From assembly GCA_032622095.1 (NCBI GenBank), contig CP136061.1:128352754-128416753 (forward strand): a stretch of 64,000 nt of DNA, given 5' to 3'. Made by a program: the position numbers and the translations under genes. Positions 33,806 through 45,524 of the stretch are shown here, piece by piece. The first letter of the stretch is position 1, and each line of letters starts with the position of its first letter. The notes beneath the pieces were generated by a model. That model was not told the DNA's origin, ran no database searches, and worked only from the letters and a program-made list of their open reading frames with translations. This stretch comes from Siphonodentalium dalli (Eukaryota; Mollusca; Scaphopoda; Gadilida; Siphonodentaliidae).

Positions 33806-36800
33806 GGTCCGGGAAATTTGTTATTTAATTTTATTATATTATTTTTTAGAAGGGTCATGTATCTCCCCATTTTGAGGAAATCACATCAAGCTTGTTGAAA
33901 ATGGCTTCAAAAACACGATTTTTTTCAAAAAATCAAATGTGTTGACAGCAATACCCCTTCCTTAGATATTATTCTTCATCACTAACATCCATAAAATATG
34001 ATAAAGCAAAACAAGTTTGAAAAATCTAATCCCAAAATCAAAACCTGATCGATTTTTTCAAACGCGGCCACGTGCTAGTATACTCGAACGAACTGCATAG
34101 ATATGTCAAATATTCCTAGCGCAACTTACCAACAACAAACATTTGTTCGGGTCACTCTAATGATAGAAAATATTCAAGTTTTATTCATTTCACGAAACCA
34201 ATATCCGTGACAAAATTTCCCGAGATTCCATTTTGAAACACAACGATAACTTTAATGTGATTGGTACAAATTAACTACTTTCGGTTTCGCTGCCAATCAT
34301 ATGTTCTCTTATTCCCATCGCTTGTCAGCATCTCTTTATCCACAGAATTAAAAACAGGTGAAGCGGAGACAATTAATTGTCATCTTTGGAACTTATTGCA
34401 ACAAACAGACACAATAGGCTCAACGTGTTATTTTAAATCACCATTATTGCCATTCTCGATTTGTATTGGTAGCCAGATTTTTTGGGGAAGTATGGTTTTC
34501 GTCGTATTATATGTTTTTGATGTTAGTCTTGAATAATAATGTGTAAGGGTGGATACACACATGCATGTAATGTCTGTATGTAAAATACATGTATTGTACA
34601 TGGTCACACCAATCATTGATAGCATTAATCGCCTGCGCGCGATCGTTCCATTTCAACAGGCGAGACCGGTGAGTAGTTATAAGCCAAAATCAAACTAACT
34701 GTTATCAAGAGATTTCAGGCCAGTCATAAACATGTCTTTTTCATGGGTGCCGAAATGAATAAATCCTGTCTGATATATGTTGCTGTTTTTCACGAGTTTG
34801 AGTTCATTTCGAAAAGTGGATTTGAGTCTGTCGCTTTTATACTTGATTTGTTTCTCGTCATTTCTTGGAAACAGGGTCATCCAAAATAAAAATAAATGTG
34901 TAGACTTTTGAAGCTATTTTAGGACGATTGTGATACATGAGTGTTTAATGCCCCACACACTGACTCCCAATTTGATCTCGTCCAGCAGAACCCGAACGGC
35001 TTTCTGGCTCCACATTTTGGAAGTGCTATATTAATACACATGGCAATCAACTAACTCATACATGGTGAATTCCATGTTATAAAGTGATTTAGCCTAATCG
35101 GACAACGCCGAATCGAGTCAGGATAAGGATATTTGTTCCTCGACTATGCATGGCCTCAGTTAAAATTTTAACAATCCGATATGGTGCTCTCATGCCTTGA
35201 ATACAGGCATTGGAACATTAAGACAGACAATACCAGTTTGTTGAGATTGCTCGGATAATTTGAGGGCGAGCTCATGTGATAACTTTCAATTGGGATTTCT
35301 TTGCATATATCCATTACAGCGCCAAAAACATTAATGCAGGTACAACGTTGAAAGAAAAAAGAGTCACCCCCCCCCCCCATTTTAACCCAGAATTTACAGA
35401 GCAGTATATGTTCTCAGGCCAAAGGATGAACAAGTTCCTAACTGTCACCATTTTAGCATGTTCAGGCTTGAATTATCACATTTTGGACTATAATCCATGA
35501 TTGGGGGAGGGGGCTGGTTCTCGAAAGTTTCGAATAACTAAGGGATTTAGTTGAATGTATCGGCCGGGATTATCTGGGCAAGAATGTACAACATAATGTT
35601 TTACTTAAATATTCCATAGTTGTAAATTGTGTGTATATAACACAAGAGAGGAAAGGTGACGTAGTTGTGGACTCGTAGCTGGACAACCCTTTTCCCGAAT
35701 GAAGACACACATGCAGCAACACCAACTTCTGTATACCTTCAAATTTAAAGCTGTAATAATATGTTCATAATTATATATATTTACACACTAAGTGTTGTCA
35801 TCACTAAATCCAGCATTCTGATTGGTCGGCGCCCACGTGGCTAGTTGCAGTTATTTCTCGGTGGATGCGTAACGCCTCATAACACCAAGCTAATAACACC
35901 ATCGATACGTCATTAGGTTTGGAAAGACGAACGCGTAATGCTTTGGGCGCATTTTGACTCGCGCAGGATTGACTTAATACATCATCGGGTTTCAACATGA
36001 AGAGAAATTGTTCCTATTAACTTTTGCCAAGGGTGCTATTGGGTATTTTGGGCTGATCTTGTCACGATACACTTTTCGATTTAAATATATTTACAAAAGC
36101 GGCTTTTTCGCTAAATGTATATAAATATAAGGATTAACTGTCATGTGGACTATTTTTATGGAGATGTAACGGTGAGGTAAGTGGACATAACTTGTATGTA
36201 AAACCCTTCGGGTTTTACACAAGTTATGTCCACTTACCTCACCGTTACATCTCCATAAAAACAGTCCACATGACAGTTAATCCTTATGAATAGCATCAAT
36301 TGCTGCATATGAGATTAATCACTCGTAGCAAACAGGCACGGCAGATATGACTGTCGACTACAATATTTACAAATCAGGAGTGGCTTCGTGGCTTCAGGGG
36401 GGTAGGCCTCATGTTGCTGCATCCCCCCTCCGGTCGATGAAATATGTAATGGTCAGTCCGGTAGCTTCCGGTATAATATAGCCCCTGCATTGTGGAAATC
36501 CTGGGACCATCACTGGTATACAACCAAGAGAAGACTGACAATGATTTAAACAGAACGTCCAACATTTGGGTTATCGCGCGAACAATTATTTTAAGCGGTC
36601 TGACGACTTCGTCCAGTCAACGACACTCTACACGTTCAGAGCGTTACTCACTGTGGTCAAACATAGCCGCAATGATTGTGTTATCAGCAGACACATATTA
36701 CATGGTCTGTATGATCCATGTAAAACGCCAAATACACGATATATACAGAGATTACATGCATGTGTGTATCCACCCTAAGGAAGGGGTAGAGCTTCAATAA

Positions 36801-36928
36801 AACTGCTAATTGGGGAAAATGGTGTTTTTGAAGCCATTTTACCAAAGCTTGGTGTGATTCTATTCAAAATGGGGAGATGTGAATCTTCTAAAAATAATAT
36901 AAAATAACAAGAATGTTCCCGGACCTCT
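33806..36928. repeat. diverged inverted-repeat pair (~3.1 kb span)
   Basis: GGTCCGGGAA...TTTTTAGAAG...CTCCCCATTTTGA...ATGGCTTCAAAAACAC at 33806-33925 is matched in reverse at 36800-36926. CCTTCCTTAG at 33956-33965 matches 36777-36786 in reverse. GGGTGGATACACACATGCAT at 34549 matches 36752-36775 in reverse. The two arms face each other, and the right one abuts the larger foldback element at 36929. It may be a foldback element of its own or an outer layer of the neighbouring one. The 161-bp hairpin sits inside. Bases 34700-36120 hold nothing recognisable. Confidence 0.6.
36127..36287. repeat. 161-bp near-perfect hairpin
   Basis: Arms 36127-36195 and 36219-36287 (69 nt each) are reverse complements with a single mismatch. 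The core adds a second 9-bp stem (GTAAAACCC / GGGTTTTAC) with a TTC loop. The ends read ATAAGGATTAACTG. Such fidelity means a recent origin or active gene conversion. A MITE, a foldback remnant or a long hairpin-RNA source are all possible. Confidence 0.92.
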
Positions 36929-38539
36929 TAGTGCAGCGGCCAAATCGAAAAAGAGCTCTAGTTTTCGAGATACCCCTACCCACGGTAGAACAAGTTAAAA
37001 CTAACTTTTTTTAAAGGAGAAATATATACTCTTTACGAAAATGATTAGTGAAAATAACGGAATTGGTGGTGGCTATTCTCAAATTGACGATGAAGGATAC
37101 CCACCAGTGACTTTTCCCAGAAATTAACGATTTTGGTAAAGTGAGCCCTGCGGCTATGTCCTAAGTTATTTGCCCACATTGTTTGTGTTAAAATAACTAC
37201 AGCGTACCATATTTGTACCTGATATGCAAGAAGTGTTGGTTAATTTGGATTTTCGTGCCATTTGGAGCCGAAACATTTATTATTTGTTGAAAAATCACTC
37301 TTTTTCAAAACAATTATATTTTTCGAACATTATCATTCAAACGTATATTGCAATAATATTGAAATATTTACGTCATATGGTGTAGTAGTTATCTACCAAG
37401 CATATGAAGAAGAAGTTAACAACAATTTTGAACGGTTTGCGAGATATTGGATTTTAGCTACCCCTCCCCCAAACACGTTTTTGGTCGAAAAAAAATACAT
37501 ATTTTTGATAATGTCATTACAAACATTTTTGAATTGATCTGAATGGGACCCAATATGAATATTGTACGGAAAATGTTGTCCAGAGATGCCGTTTAATCGA
37601 TTACAGATGTGTTGAGGCTTTCATACCCCCAGTTACAACAACAACAACAACAAGAACAACAATTATTTTATTGATAACAGTTAATTTTGCATGCATTAAC
37701 ATCGATGTTAAGTACTAAAACCTTTATTATAAACAACGTGACCAACTATATAACATATGGCTCAGTAGTTATCTTGACAACACAAGTAGAAAGAATTTGA
37801 CAGAAATTTAAAAATAACGGAATAGGTGGTGGCTATTGTCAAATCGACGATTAGCGATACCCTCCAGTGACATTTTCCAGAAATTAACGATTTTGGTAAA
37901 GCGAGCCCTGTGGCTATGTCCTAGCCTATTTGCCCATATTGTTGGGGTTAAAATTACTACATCATACCATACTTCTACCTGATATGAAAAAAAGTGTTGG
38001 TTAATTTAGATTTTCCTGCCATTTGGAGCCAAAATATTTATTTTTTGCTGAAAAATCGCACTTTTTCACAAAAATATTATTTTTCGAACATTATCATTCA
38101 AATGGATATTGTTATAATGCCCAAATATTTAATTCCTATGGTGACGCAGTTATTTGCCAAGCATATGCAGAAAGAAGTTAACAGAAATTTAGAACAATTT
38201 GCGAAATAATGGATTTTAGCTACACCTCCCCCAAACACGTTTTTGGTCGAAATATTACATATTTTGGTTCAGAACTTTACCAAACTTCCCAATTGATCAT
38301 ACTGGGACCCCAACATAATTCTTTTGCTGAAAATTGAGCACGGGGACATTGCTTAAGTGATTAAAGACGTGTTCAGGCTTCCAGACCCCAAATTACAACA
38401 ACAACGACGCATTTTATTTGCTATTACATACAATAAGTGTCGCATATCAATCAACCAATCAATAGTTTATTCTCAAAAAACCAATAATGGTATACAGAGA
38501 TTACAATAATTGGACAGCTGGAGAACCCAGCATGTCCGA

Positions 38540-38780
38540 CGTATAGATGCACAGGTACTCCATTCGCGTTTAAGATTGAAATGCAGTAGTTTGAACTATG
38601 GCCAATTGAGTAATCACAGTACCCCTCTCTGTCATTGTGGCAAATAGAAAAAGCATATCATTACTTTTTGGTATACAGTGGTCCTAAGACTGAACTTCTA
38701 TGCGCCATACTGAATGTAATTTGATCAGAAATACTCTTTTTATGTACAGCAACTCAGTCAGCGCGAAAATATTAAAATAG
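38540..38780 (+). pseudogene. LINE ORF2 C-terminal fossil
   Basis: From 38566 the frame reads RLRLKCSSLNYGQLSNHSTP, then LCHCGK, then a stop, with YFLVYSGP-like sequence in a shifted frame. This matches the SNLNYDLYLNHL...CICG...HFLHYCP region of the 9004-9498 fragment and the C-terminus of LINE C. It is trapped between the left arm and the tandem array of the foldback element. Confidence 0.65.
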
Positions 38781-39064
38781 TTGACGGGGTTCAGACATTT
38801 ATCTCGAAAACAAAGCGATTTCCATAATGCTGCCATTTGTTAAAACTTCGTGAAAAGCATTGAAACCCTGCTGAGCGCGAAATTTACCACCTCCAGATCG
38901 TCTGCAATCTCGCGGCGACGGGCGTATCAATGACGAAAACCCACATTATCTGTGTAGCATTCCGTCCAATCAGCTCCAACGAAACTATGTGTATATCATT
39001 GTATCCAATCAGTTCCAACTGGATTACATCCTAATTTTCTCCATACAGTCTGCCTCCCAGATAA

Positions 39065-41760
39065 ATTGTTTACTCCGGATAGAACTACCACATACTTATA
39101 TATCGCATAGTTTCGGCCACAATATATGTTGATATTGAATTCATAATCCCTTCAGTACATGATGTGTTCAAGACCTCAAATAGGGTAGGGGTACATACAA
39201 CAGTGAACATTTGCCAACCGCTTGTTGTGGAGTGCCACATGATGCAGACTTTCTGGAACCAACACATATGTATATTCTGATAAAAACTAACCTTTGGTCA
39301 AGCCCTCAATTAATATTGGGGTCATATCATTTCACCATGTGGTGTCTTCCAAGACTTCAAATAAAGTAGGGGTCCTCAAAAATATTCCTTTCTTATTTTC
39401 CAGTCACTTTTCGTTAAGTGCTCATTCTTTCAGAACCCAAATCCATATATTTACATTGTTTACGTCCTTGTACAATTAACTCGCCATTGTCCATACACGC
39501 AGTCAATGATGATATCGTTCCAATCCGTGGTGTGTTCTAGTCTTCAAATTAATTGGGAAGGGGGTAATACAAACATTGAAAAATCGCATTATTTATTTTT
39601 CAGTCGCTTTTTGTAAAGTGTCCCTGACTGTCGGGTATTAACCCATCTATAACAATTGTGTATTTCTTTATAGAATAGCCATTTGTCCATATCGTCGTTT
39701 GACCATGAGGGCACATCCATTCAGTTCGTGGTAGGTTCAATGGTTTACATGGGGTAGGGGTCCCTTAAAATTCGCCTTCATTGTTTGCCATCTGCTTTGT
39801 GTAAGGTGCCACGGTGTTCTCGCGAACGGCGGGCTCGCGAGACCTTTGCCATTCGGCCACAATCTCGGGTAATATGGATAGCTTATGCATTGAGCTAGTG
39901 TTGTGTTCAAGACTTCAGTTAGGGATGGACTCCCCTGGGGGTAAAATGTAGCCCTTTCATTTGCTGACCATTTGGTGTGAAGTGCCATAGGCTATCGGGA
40001 ACCATCTCATCCGCAACAGATTCGTATTGCCAGATAATAATCCCATTTGTCCACAACTTCAGTTAACATTGAGAGCATATCATTCTGTTAAGACTTCAAG
40101 TTGGATAGTGGGGTCCTCAAGACATAGAAAATTCGCCTTCTTGTTTGCCAGCCGCTTTTTTTAAAGTGTTCCAGGATTTCGAGCGAACCAAATCACCCAT
40201 ATATCAATTAATAATTCCATGACAGCAATACCTTTCGATCACACACTCAGCTAAGCATGAGAGAATATAACTTCAGTTCATGCATGCTCTGATCAAGATA
40301 TTAAATGGGTTAATGGGCCCCCCCCCCCCCCAAACAGTGAGTATTCGCCTTTCTCTTTCATCAACAACTTTTTGTAAAGTGACCCAGACATTCAAGACCC
40401 TGGTATACTATACTCTTTATATAGCGTCCATTTCTCTACACACGCAGTTGATAATGGGAGCACATCCTTTCGGTTCATTGTGTGTCCCAAGACTGCAAAT
40501 GGGGTAGTGTGGCCCAACACATTACATTTCGTATTTGCCAGCCGCCTTTTGTAAAGTGTTCCAGGATTTCGATAACAAAACCACCCATACAAATTGTAAA
40601 TAATACATGACAGCATATATATTCGGATCAGTGTGTGCTAAAGAGTTTAGAAGGGTTATGGGCACCCAAAACAGTGAGATTTCGCCTTCTCTTTGCTAGC
40701 CACTTTTTGTAAAGTGTCCCAGACATTGGGAAGCCAGCCAACCCACCCATCGTGCAATGAAGAGGTAAATTTCCTGAATTACATACCATTTGTCCACACC
40801 CCAGTTAATATTGAGAACATGTCCATCCATTAGTGTGTTTTAATACTTTAAATGGGGTAGGATGCTCAAAGAAAATATTCAGCTTTGGTTTTTGCCAGCC
40901 GCCTGTTGTAAAGTACCCTAGGATTTTGGGAACCAAACTACCCATATAACATGTATATTCCCTGATAGCACTACTTTTCGTTCACATTGATTTAATAATA
41001 AAAGCATGAATATTCGGCGCATGGTGTGTTCAAGAGTTTAAATGGGCATATAAAGGGGTCCCACAAAACAAAAATATTCGCCTTTGGAGTTTGCCATCCG
41101 ATTTTCGTAAAGTGCTAAAGGCTTTCGGGATCCAACCAACCCATCCATCAACACCATGTATGCGCCCCGATATTACTATTTTTTCCCACATCCTCAGTTA
41201 ATATTTACAGCAATCATTTCAGTTCGTGAGTTGTTCAACTTTAACACTTCAATTGTGTAGGGGGGGGGGGGGGGGGGGGGCCTAAAACAGCAAATTCGTC
41301 TTTCTTATTTATCAGCCACTTTGTGTAAAGCGACACATGCACAACCCATCCATACACATTAGGTATTCTCTGGTAGAACTACATTCCCGTCACACTCTCG
41401 GTTAATATAGAGAATTAGAGATCATATAGCTTAAATTCGATCGTATTGCGTTGAAGTCTTTAAATTGGGTAGAGTGTTCTTGAAAAATATAGCAAATTCG
41501 CCCTTCATATTTCCCAAGCTAAGTGCCACACTGTTTCGGGAACAAACCCATCCATAAACATTGTATATTTCCTTACGTAATTGTCCTTTATAATTACATG
41601 ATTCTTAATACTGAGATCATATTTTGTTCAGTTCGTGGTGTGTTCATGGCGTCTAATAGGGCGGGGGGAGCAACAATGATTTTGTTCTGTATGATTATGT
41701 TAGTCTATATTATGTGTCGTTTAGAACAAATACTTCAGTTGCTCAAAGTCGATATGTGTT
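39065..41760 (+). repeat. ~190-bp degenerate tandem array, ~13 units
   Basis: Each unit has TTTGCCAGCCGCTTTTTGTAAAGTG or a variant, then a GGGAACCAACCCATCCAT-like block, ACATTGTATATTCC, TTGTCCACACNCAGTTAATA and GTTCGTGGTGTGTTCAAGAC, then TTCAAATGGGGTAGGGGTCC. The GTAAAGTG landmark falls near 39230, 39413, 39614, 39805, 39977, 40162, 40374, 40553, 40710, 40909, 41107, 41327 and 41519, a mean period near 190. Homopolymer runs (C near 40320, about 22 G near 41260) interrupt it. Much more diverged than the 129-bp array. Confidence 0.88.
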
Positions 41761-42864
41761 ATAATATAAAATTACATGTCATAAATAAAATATTGTGTTG
41801 TTGTTGTAACTGGTGGTTTAATTGGAAACCTGAGGTCATCTAAAACCAGGCTCGCGGTGTCTACGGATCAGGTTTTCATCACACGAATAATGATTAGATG
41901 CTCATTAGAATAATTTAGAAAGGTCTGTCTTGTTATCATAAATAATTAGTTTTTCTACCAAATCGCGTCCGGGGGAGCGGTCCTAATTCCAATATCTTGA
42001 AAACCGTTGACAATTTCTGTCAAATTCTTTCTACTTGTGATGTCCAGATAACTACTGAGCCATATGAATTATATATTTGGTCACGTATTGTTTATAACAA
42101 AGGTTTTAGTACTTAACATCGATGTTAATGCATGCAAAATTAACTGTTATCAATAAAATAATTGTTGTTGTTGTAACTGGGGGTCTGAAAGCCTGAACAC
42201 ATCTGTAATCGATTAAACGGCATCTCTGGACAACACTTTCAGTACAAGATTCATATTGGGTCCCATTCAGATCAATTCAAAAATGTTTGTAATGTCATTA
42301 TCAAAAATATGTATTTTTTTCGACCAAAAACGTGTTTGGGGGAGGGGTAGTTAAAATCCAATATCTCGCAAACCGTTCAAAATTTTTGTTAACTTCTTTC
42401 TGCATATGCTTGGTAGATAACTACTACACCATATAGACTAAATATGTCAATATTATTGCAATATCCGTTTGAATGATAATGTTCGAAAAATATAATTGTT
42501 TTGAAAAAGAGCGATTTTTTTTCAACAAAAAATAAATGTTTCGGCTCCAAATGGCACGAAAATCAAAATTAACCAACACTTCTTGCATATCAGGTACAGA
42601 TATGGTATGCTGTAGTCATTTTAACGCCTACAATGTGGGCTAATAACTTTGGATATAGCCGCAGGGCTCACTTTACCAAAATCTGGGAAAAGTCACTGGT
42701 GGGTATCGTTCATCGTCGATTTGAGAATAGCCACCACCAATTCCGTTATTTTTCACTATCATTTTCGTCTACAGTATATATTTCTCCTTCAAAAAAAGTT
42801 GGTTTAACTTATTCTACCGTGGGTAGGGGTACCCGGCCACTTTTGGCGTTTGGCCGCTGTACTA

Positions 42865-44465
42865 CCTGTGAGTGATCGCTGTAGGACGGAAAACAGGCAC
42901 TTGGCCCAATAGTAATAGCTGTGAAATAAAGCTTTGATGTATAAATGTAGATGATGTTGTCGATTTAAGCTGCATCTCCAACTCGCGCGAAAAGAAAAGC
43001 TAAGCTTACTCAATTCTGCGCTTGTGGTGTCATAGTATAAATTTCAGTTAATTTATTTTAGTTTACAAGTAAATACCCACGACTCTGGTTATAACCTGCT
43101 GCACATCTGGGGTGAATGTAACTCTGGCCTGAGGTATATGCCCCATTTCTTCTCCGGTGACATATACTGGAATTGTAGAATGGTGTTATTGTCGACGTTA
43201 GGTGTGTCCAATGTGACTCTGTAAACACACAAGTGACAACAATCTTTACGTTTAGAATTTTTTCTGTTTAAAGCGAAAAATAAAAATTCGCCGCCAAAAT
43301 GGCAGTTACTTTGTCTAATACCGATTAAGTAGATATTTGTGTTTGGTCAGTTTATAATGGATAAATGGTAAATGATGTGCATCAGACTTTCGATTAACTC
43401 GGATGCGTGTGGGTTTTACGCTTACCCCGGATAGGTATTTATGGAATGCAACTCGATCTAACAACATCTGTTTATTCGTATACAAGTCAACAAAAGTACA
43501 ATTATACAAAATATAGTTATGACTGTTATGTTATGAAATAAAGCAGTGTCATATGTAGAAAATCTATACATATAAATACAAACACACATTATACAAGAAA
43601 CCGCAAATCCTGAAATAGTGACTTGAGAATACTGAGTTTTATTTGGAATGTGGTTAAGTAGTATCAACGCCGAGCGAACGACATCCAAAACGCATGGAAC
43701 CTGTCTACAAAGAAACCGGAATCACACAAGAACTCCCGGACAAATGTTTTACAATGAACCGGATTCATTTTGAGACCCAAGGCACTCGCAGTGGGTAAAT
43801 GTGCAAAAATATAAAAGTTTATAAAAACATCACCACGGAGAAGAACATGGAGAAATAGATCACTTTGTTCTTTATTCATTATTGATAGCTCTCCAATAAC
43901 TAAAATCCACGTGTTGAAGCCATCATGGTTGTTATGTAAGCAAAACAAACATCGCCATTCGTGTAGTAACTAGTAAGTTGAAATAAGTTCACATATTATC
44001 GTCTGAATATTATTTGTAGAATATGTTTAATGCTTTGACGTTTTCCAATGTTTACCGTCAAGTTTTTATTAATCTTTGTGTCTTATTGGAATAATTTGAC
44101 ATTGATCAGTAATGCCATTGTATAACAGTGATTTTCACACAACCATATTATCGATATACGAAATATTATTATTGCAGTTAGTAATATATATTTTTTTTTT
44201 TTTAAATCAGTGTATTTTTCATGTACTTGTTTGTAACAGTTGTTTTACAGAATTATAAAATAAACTGATTGCTTTGTTCGTTAAAGTTAAACGTTACCCA
44301 ACTTTGTTGCACTAACGAAAATAGACACAAACGAAGAGGCAAATTGGGGACTCTATTTTCTATCGCAATCCCCAGAGCGCAATACTGTCGTATACGACTG
44401 TGAAGCGTCTCAGCCAACGCTGTAAATATAGCCATTTTGCAAATACTTTTAAGGATTTTGATTTG
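42865..44465. other. intergenic, R1 repeat and no gene
   Basis: Bases 43780-44135 are dispersed repeat R1 (see 6590-6905 and 14870-15010). GAAATAAAGCTTTGATGTATAAATGTAGAT at 42917-42946 (quoted loosely) resembles 31888-31917. Nothing else was recognised. Confidence 0.5.
43780..44135. repeat. dispersed repeat family R1, copy 2
   Basis: The fullest copy of the family. It starts near GGCACTCGCAGTGGG, continues GAAGAACATGGAGAAATAGA, TTATGTAAGCAAAAC, TCGTGTAGTAA and TTTTCCAATGTTTACCGTCAA, and ends near AATGCCATTGTATAACAGTG. It joins the blocks seen separately at 14870 and 6590. Confidence 0.5.
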
Positions 44466-44469
44466 TTAA

Positions 44470-44863
44470 CCCTTTACCCAACAGAAGGGCCCCTGTGCCA
44501 ATGCATTCTCTTATATATGCGAGTCGACCATAGGTCGCCTCGCATATATAAGAGAATGCATTGGCTTAACACATTAAAAATTATAAAATTGTTAAAGAAT
44601 GTAAGAAAAAATGGTAAAAAGTGTTAAAAAAAGATTTTTTTTTAGGCCAATGCATTCTCTTATATATGCGAGGCGACCTATGGTCGACTCGCATATATAA
44701 GAGAATGCATTGGCATAGGGCATAACTGTAACTATCACAATGTGGTCAAGGAGCCGGTTCCAATGATATCCATATTTGTGTGGTTCTATTGAGACAGACC
44801 GAAGATATTTTAGGCTGTTGAAGCTTTATTTGGCCGGTTTTGGCCGTTTTGTTGGGTAAAGGG
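44470..44863 (+). mobile_element. piggyBac-type MITE with twin palindromes, copy 2
   Basis: A 394-bp copy between TTAA at 44466-44469 and 44864-44867, with the same CCCTTTACCCAACA termini as 18697-19154. Palindromes at 44497-44565 and 44646-44714 are cleaner than in copy 1, with stems of 27 nt or more and a TCGACCATAGGTCG-type centre. The AT-rich spacer is about 65 nt shorter. No ORF. Confidence 0.9.
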
Positions 44864-44913
44864 TTAAAAAGGCATAAAGCTCTAGTTTTTTTCTTCATGT
44901 GATATACAAGATC

Positions 44914-44988
44914 TCCAACTCGTAGTGTTGGGATATAAGATTATATGAAACTCGTTTATATCCCAACATAACTCGTTGGAGATTCTCT
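44914..44988. repeat. hairpin, ~75 bp
   Basis: ATCTCCAACTCGTAGTGTTGGGATATA pairs with TATATCCCAACATAACTCGTTGGAGAT with a few mismatches. Short MITE-like hairpin between the MITE and the 3' end of transporter gene 2. Confidence 0.65.
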
Positions 44989-45289
44989 ATATATTATAGA
45001 TCCGCCGACAAACGGTGGGAGAACCATCCCGACCCAACCATATTATGTTCGAATGAAACGGATGGTTGATCTTAAAGACCTATGGCCCCAACCCTCTTAC
45101 GCGGGGGCGAATCGGAGAGTGACCCGAAACAATTTCATGACTGTATATTTTCCAGTTATATGTACCAAATGTTAAACAGAGCGGCCCCAATTGGAAAATT
45201 GGTTGAAATTTTCCAACAGAAGAGTAATGTTAGAAAACTCATGCGTCATTTGGACAATTTCACCAAATATGGGGGCAAATAGAATTTCC

Positions 45290-45295
45290 TTTATT
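45290..45295 (-). other. candidate poly(A) signal of SLC22 gene 2
   Basis: AATAAA on the - strand (TTTATT on +), about 100 nt past the stop codon at 45395-45397. Confidence 0.5.
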
Positions 45296-45394
45296 TACCA
45301 GAGTTGAATGTAGTTCATGCGCGGTGGATTGTGGTTGGAAATTAGGCACGTCGAAAATTATAGGAAACCGACCCCAATGGCAGCAATGCAGCAT

Positions 45395-45524
45395 TCACTC
45401 ATTCTTTGTTGCCAGTGGTTTTTCGAACGCATCGTTGTAATACGTATTCATCTCCGTCGATGACACAGGATTCTTGTCTGGCTGCTGCAGGACATTTAGT
45501 TTGTATTTCGTTGAACTAGCTTTC
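45395..45524 (-). CDS. SLC22 gene 2 terminal exon, cytoplasmic tail
   Basis: The exon follows a TTTTGGTTTCAG acceptor and ends at TGA. It encodes KASSTKYKLNVLQQPDKNPV... to LATKNE (42 full codons). The TKY.LN...QPD.NPVS pattern parallels TKYAVN...QPDTKSPVS in gene 1, which argues that both tails are real and derive from a common ancestor. The first base completes a threonine codon from the upstream exon. Confidence 0.85.

Larger units (their letters stand above)
36929..42864. mobile_element. ~5.9-kb foldback element with internal satellite
   Basis: The terminal TAGTGCAGCGGCCAAA (36929) and inverted TTTGGCCGCTGTACTA (to 42864) begin long arms. The left arm is about 36929-38410 and the right about 41770-42864. 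Shared inverted blocks include GGTGGTGGCTATT, AACGATTTTGG, CCATTTGGAGCC, CCCAAACACGTTTTTGGTCG and ACATCGATGTTAA. The left arm itself holds two direct copies of a unit (from about 37045 and 37820), each ending in an ACAACAACAAC tract. The right arm has the matching one and a half. The centre carries a LINE fragment (38540-38780) and a ~190-bp tandem array (39065-41760). No transposase was recognised. The structure resembles FB-type foldback elements; assignment is inference. Confidence 0.8.

Noticed and set aside
37262-38209. Frames of 71-91 codons in the left foldback arm
   Set aside because: The two direct units of the arm do not keep the same frame open, so there is no sign of coding constraint.
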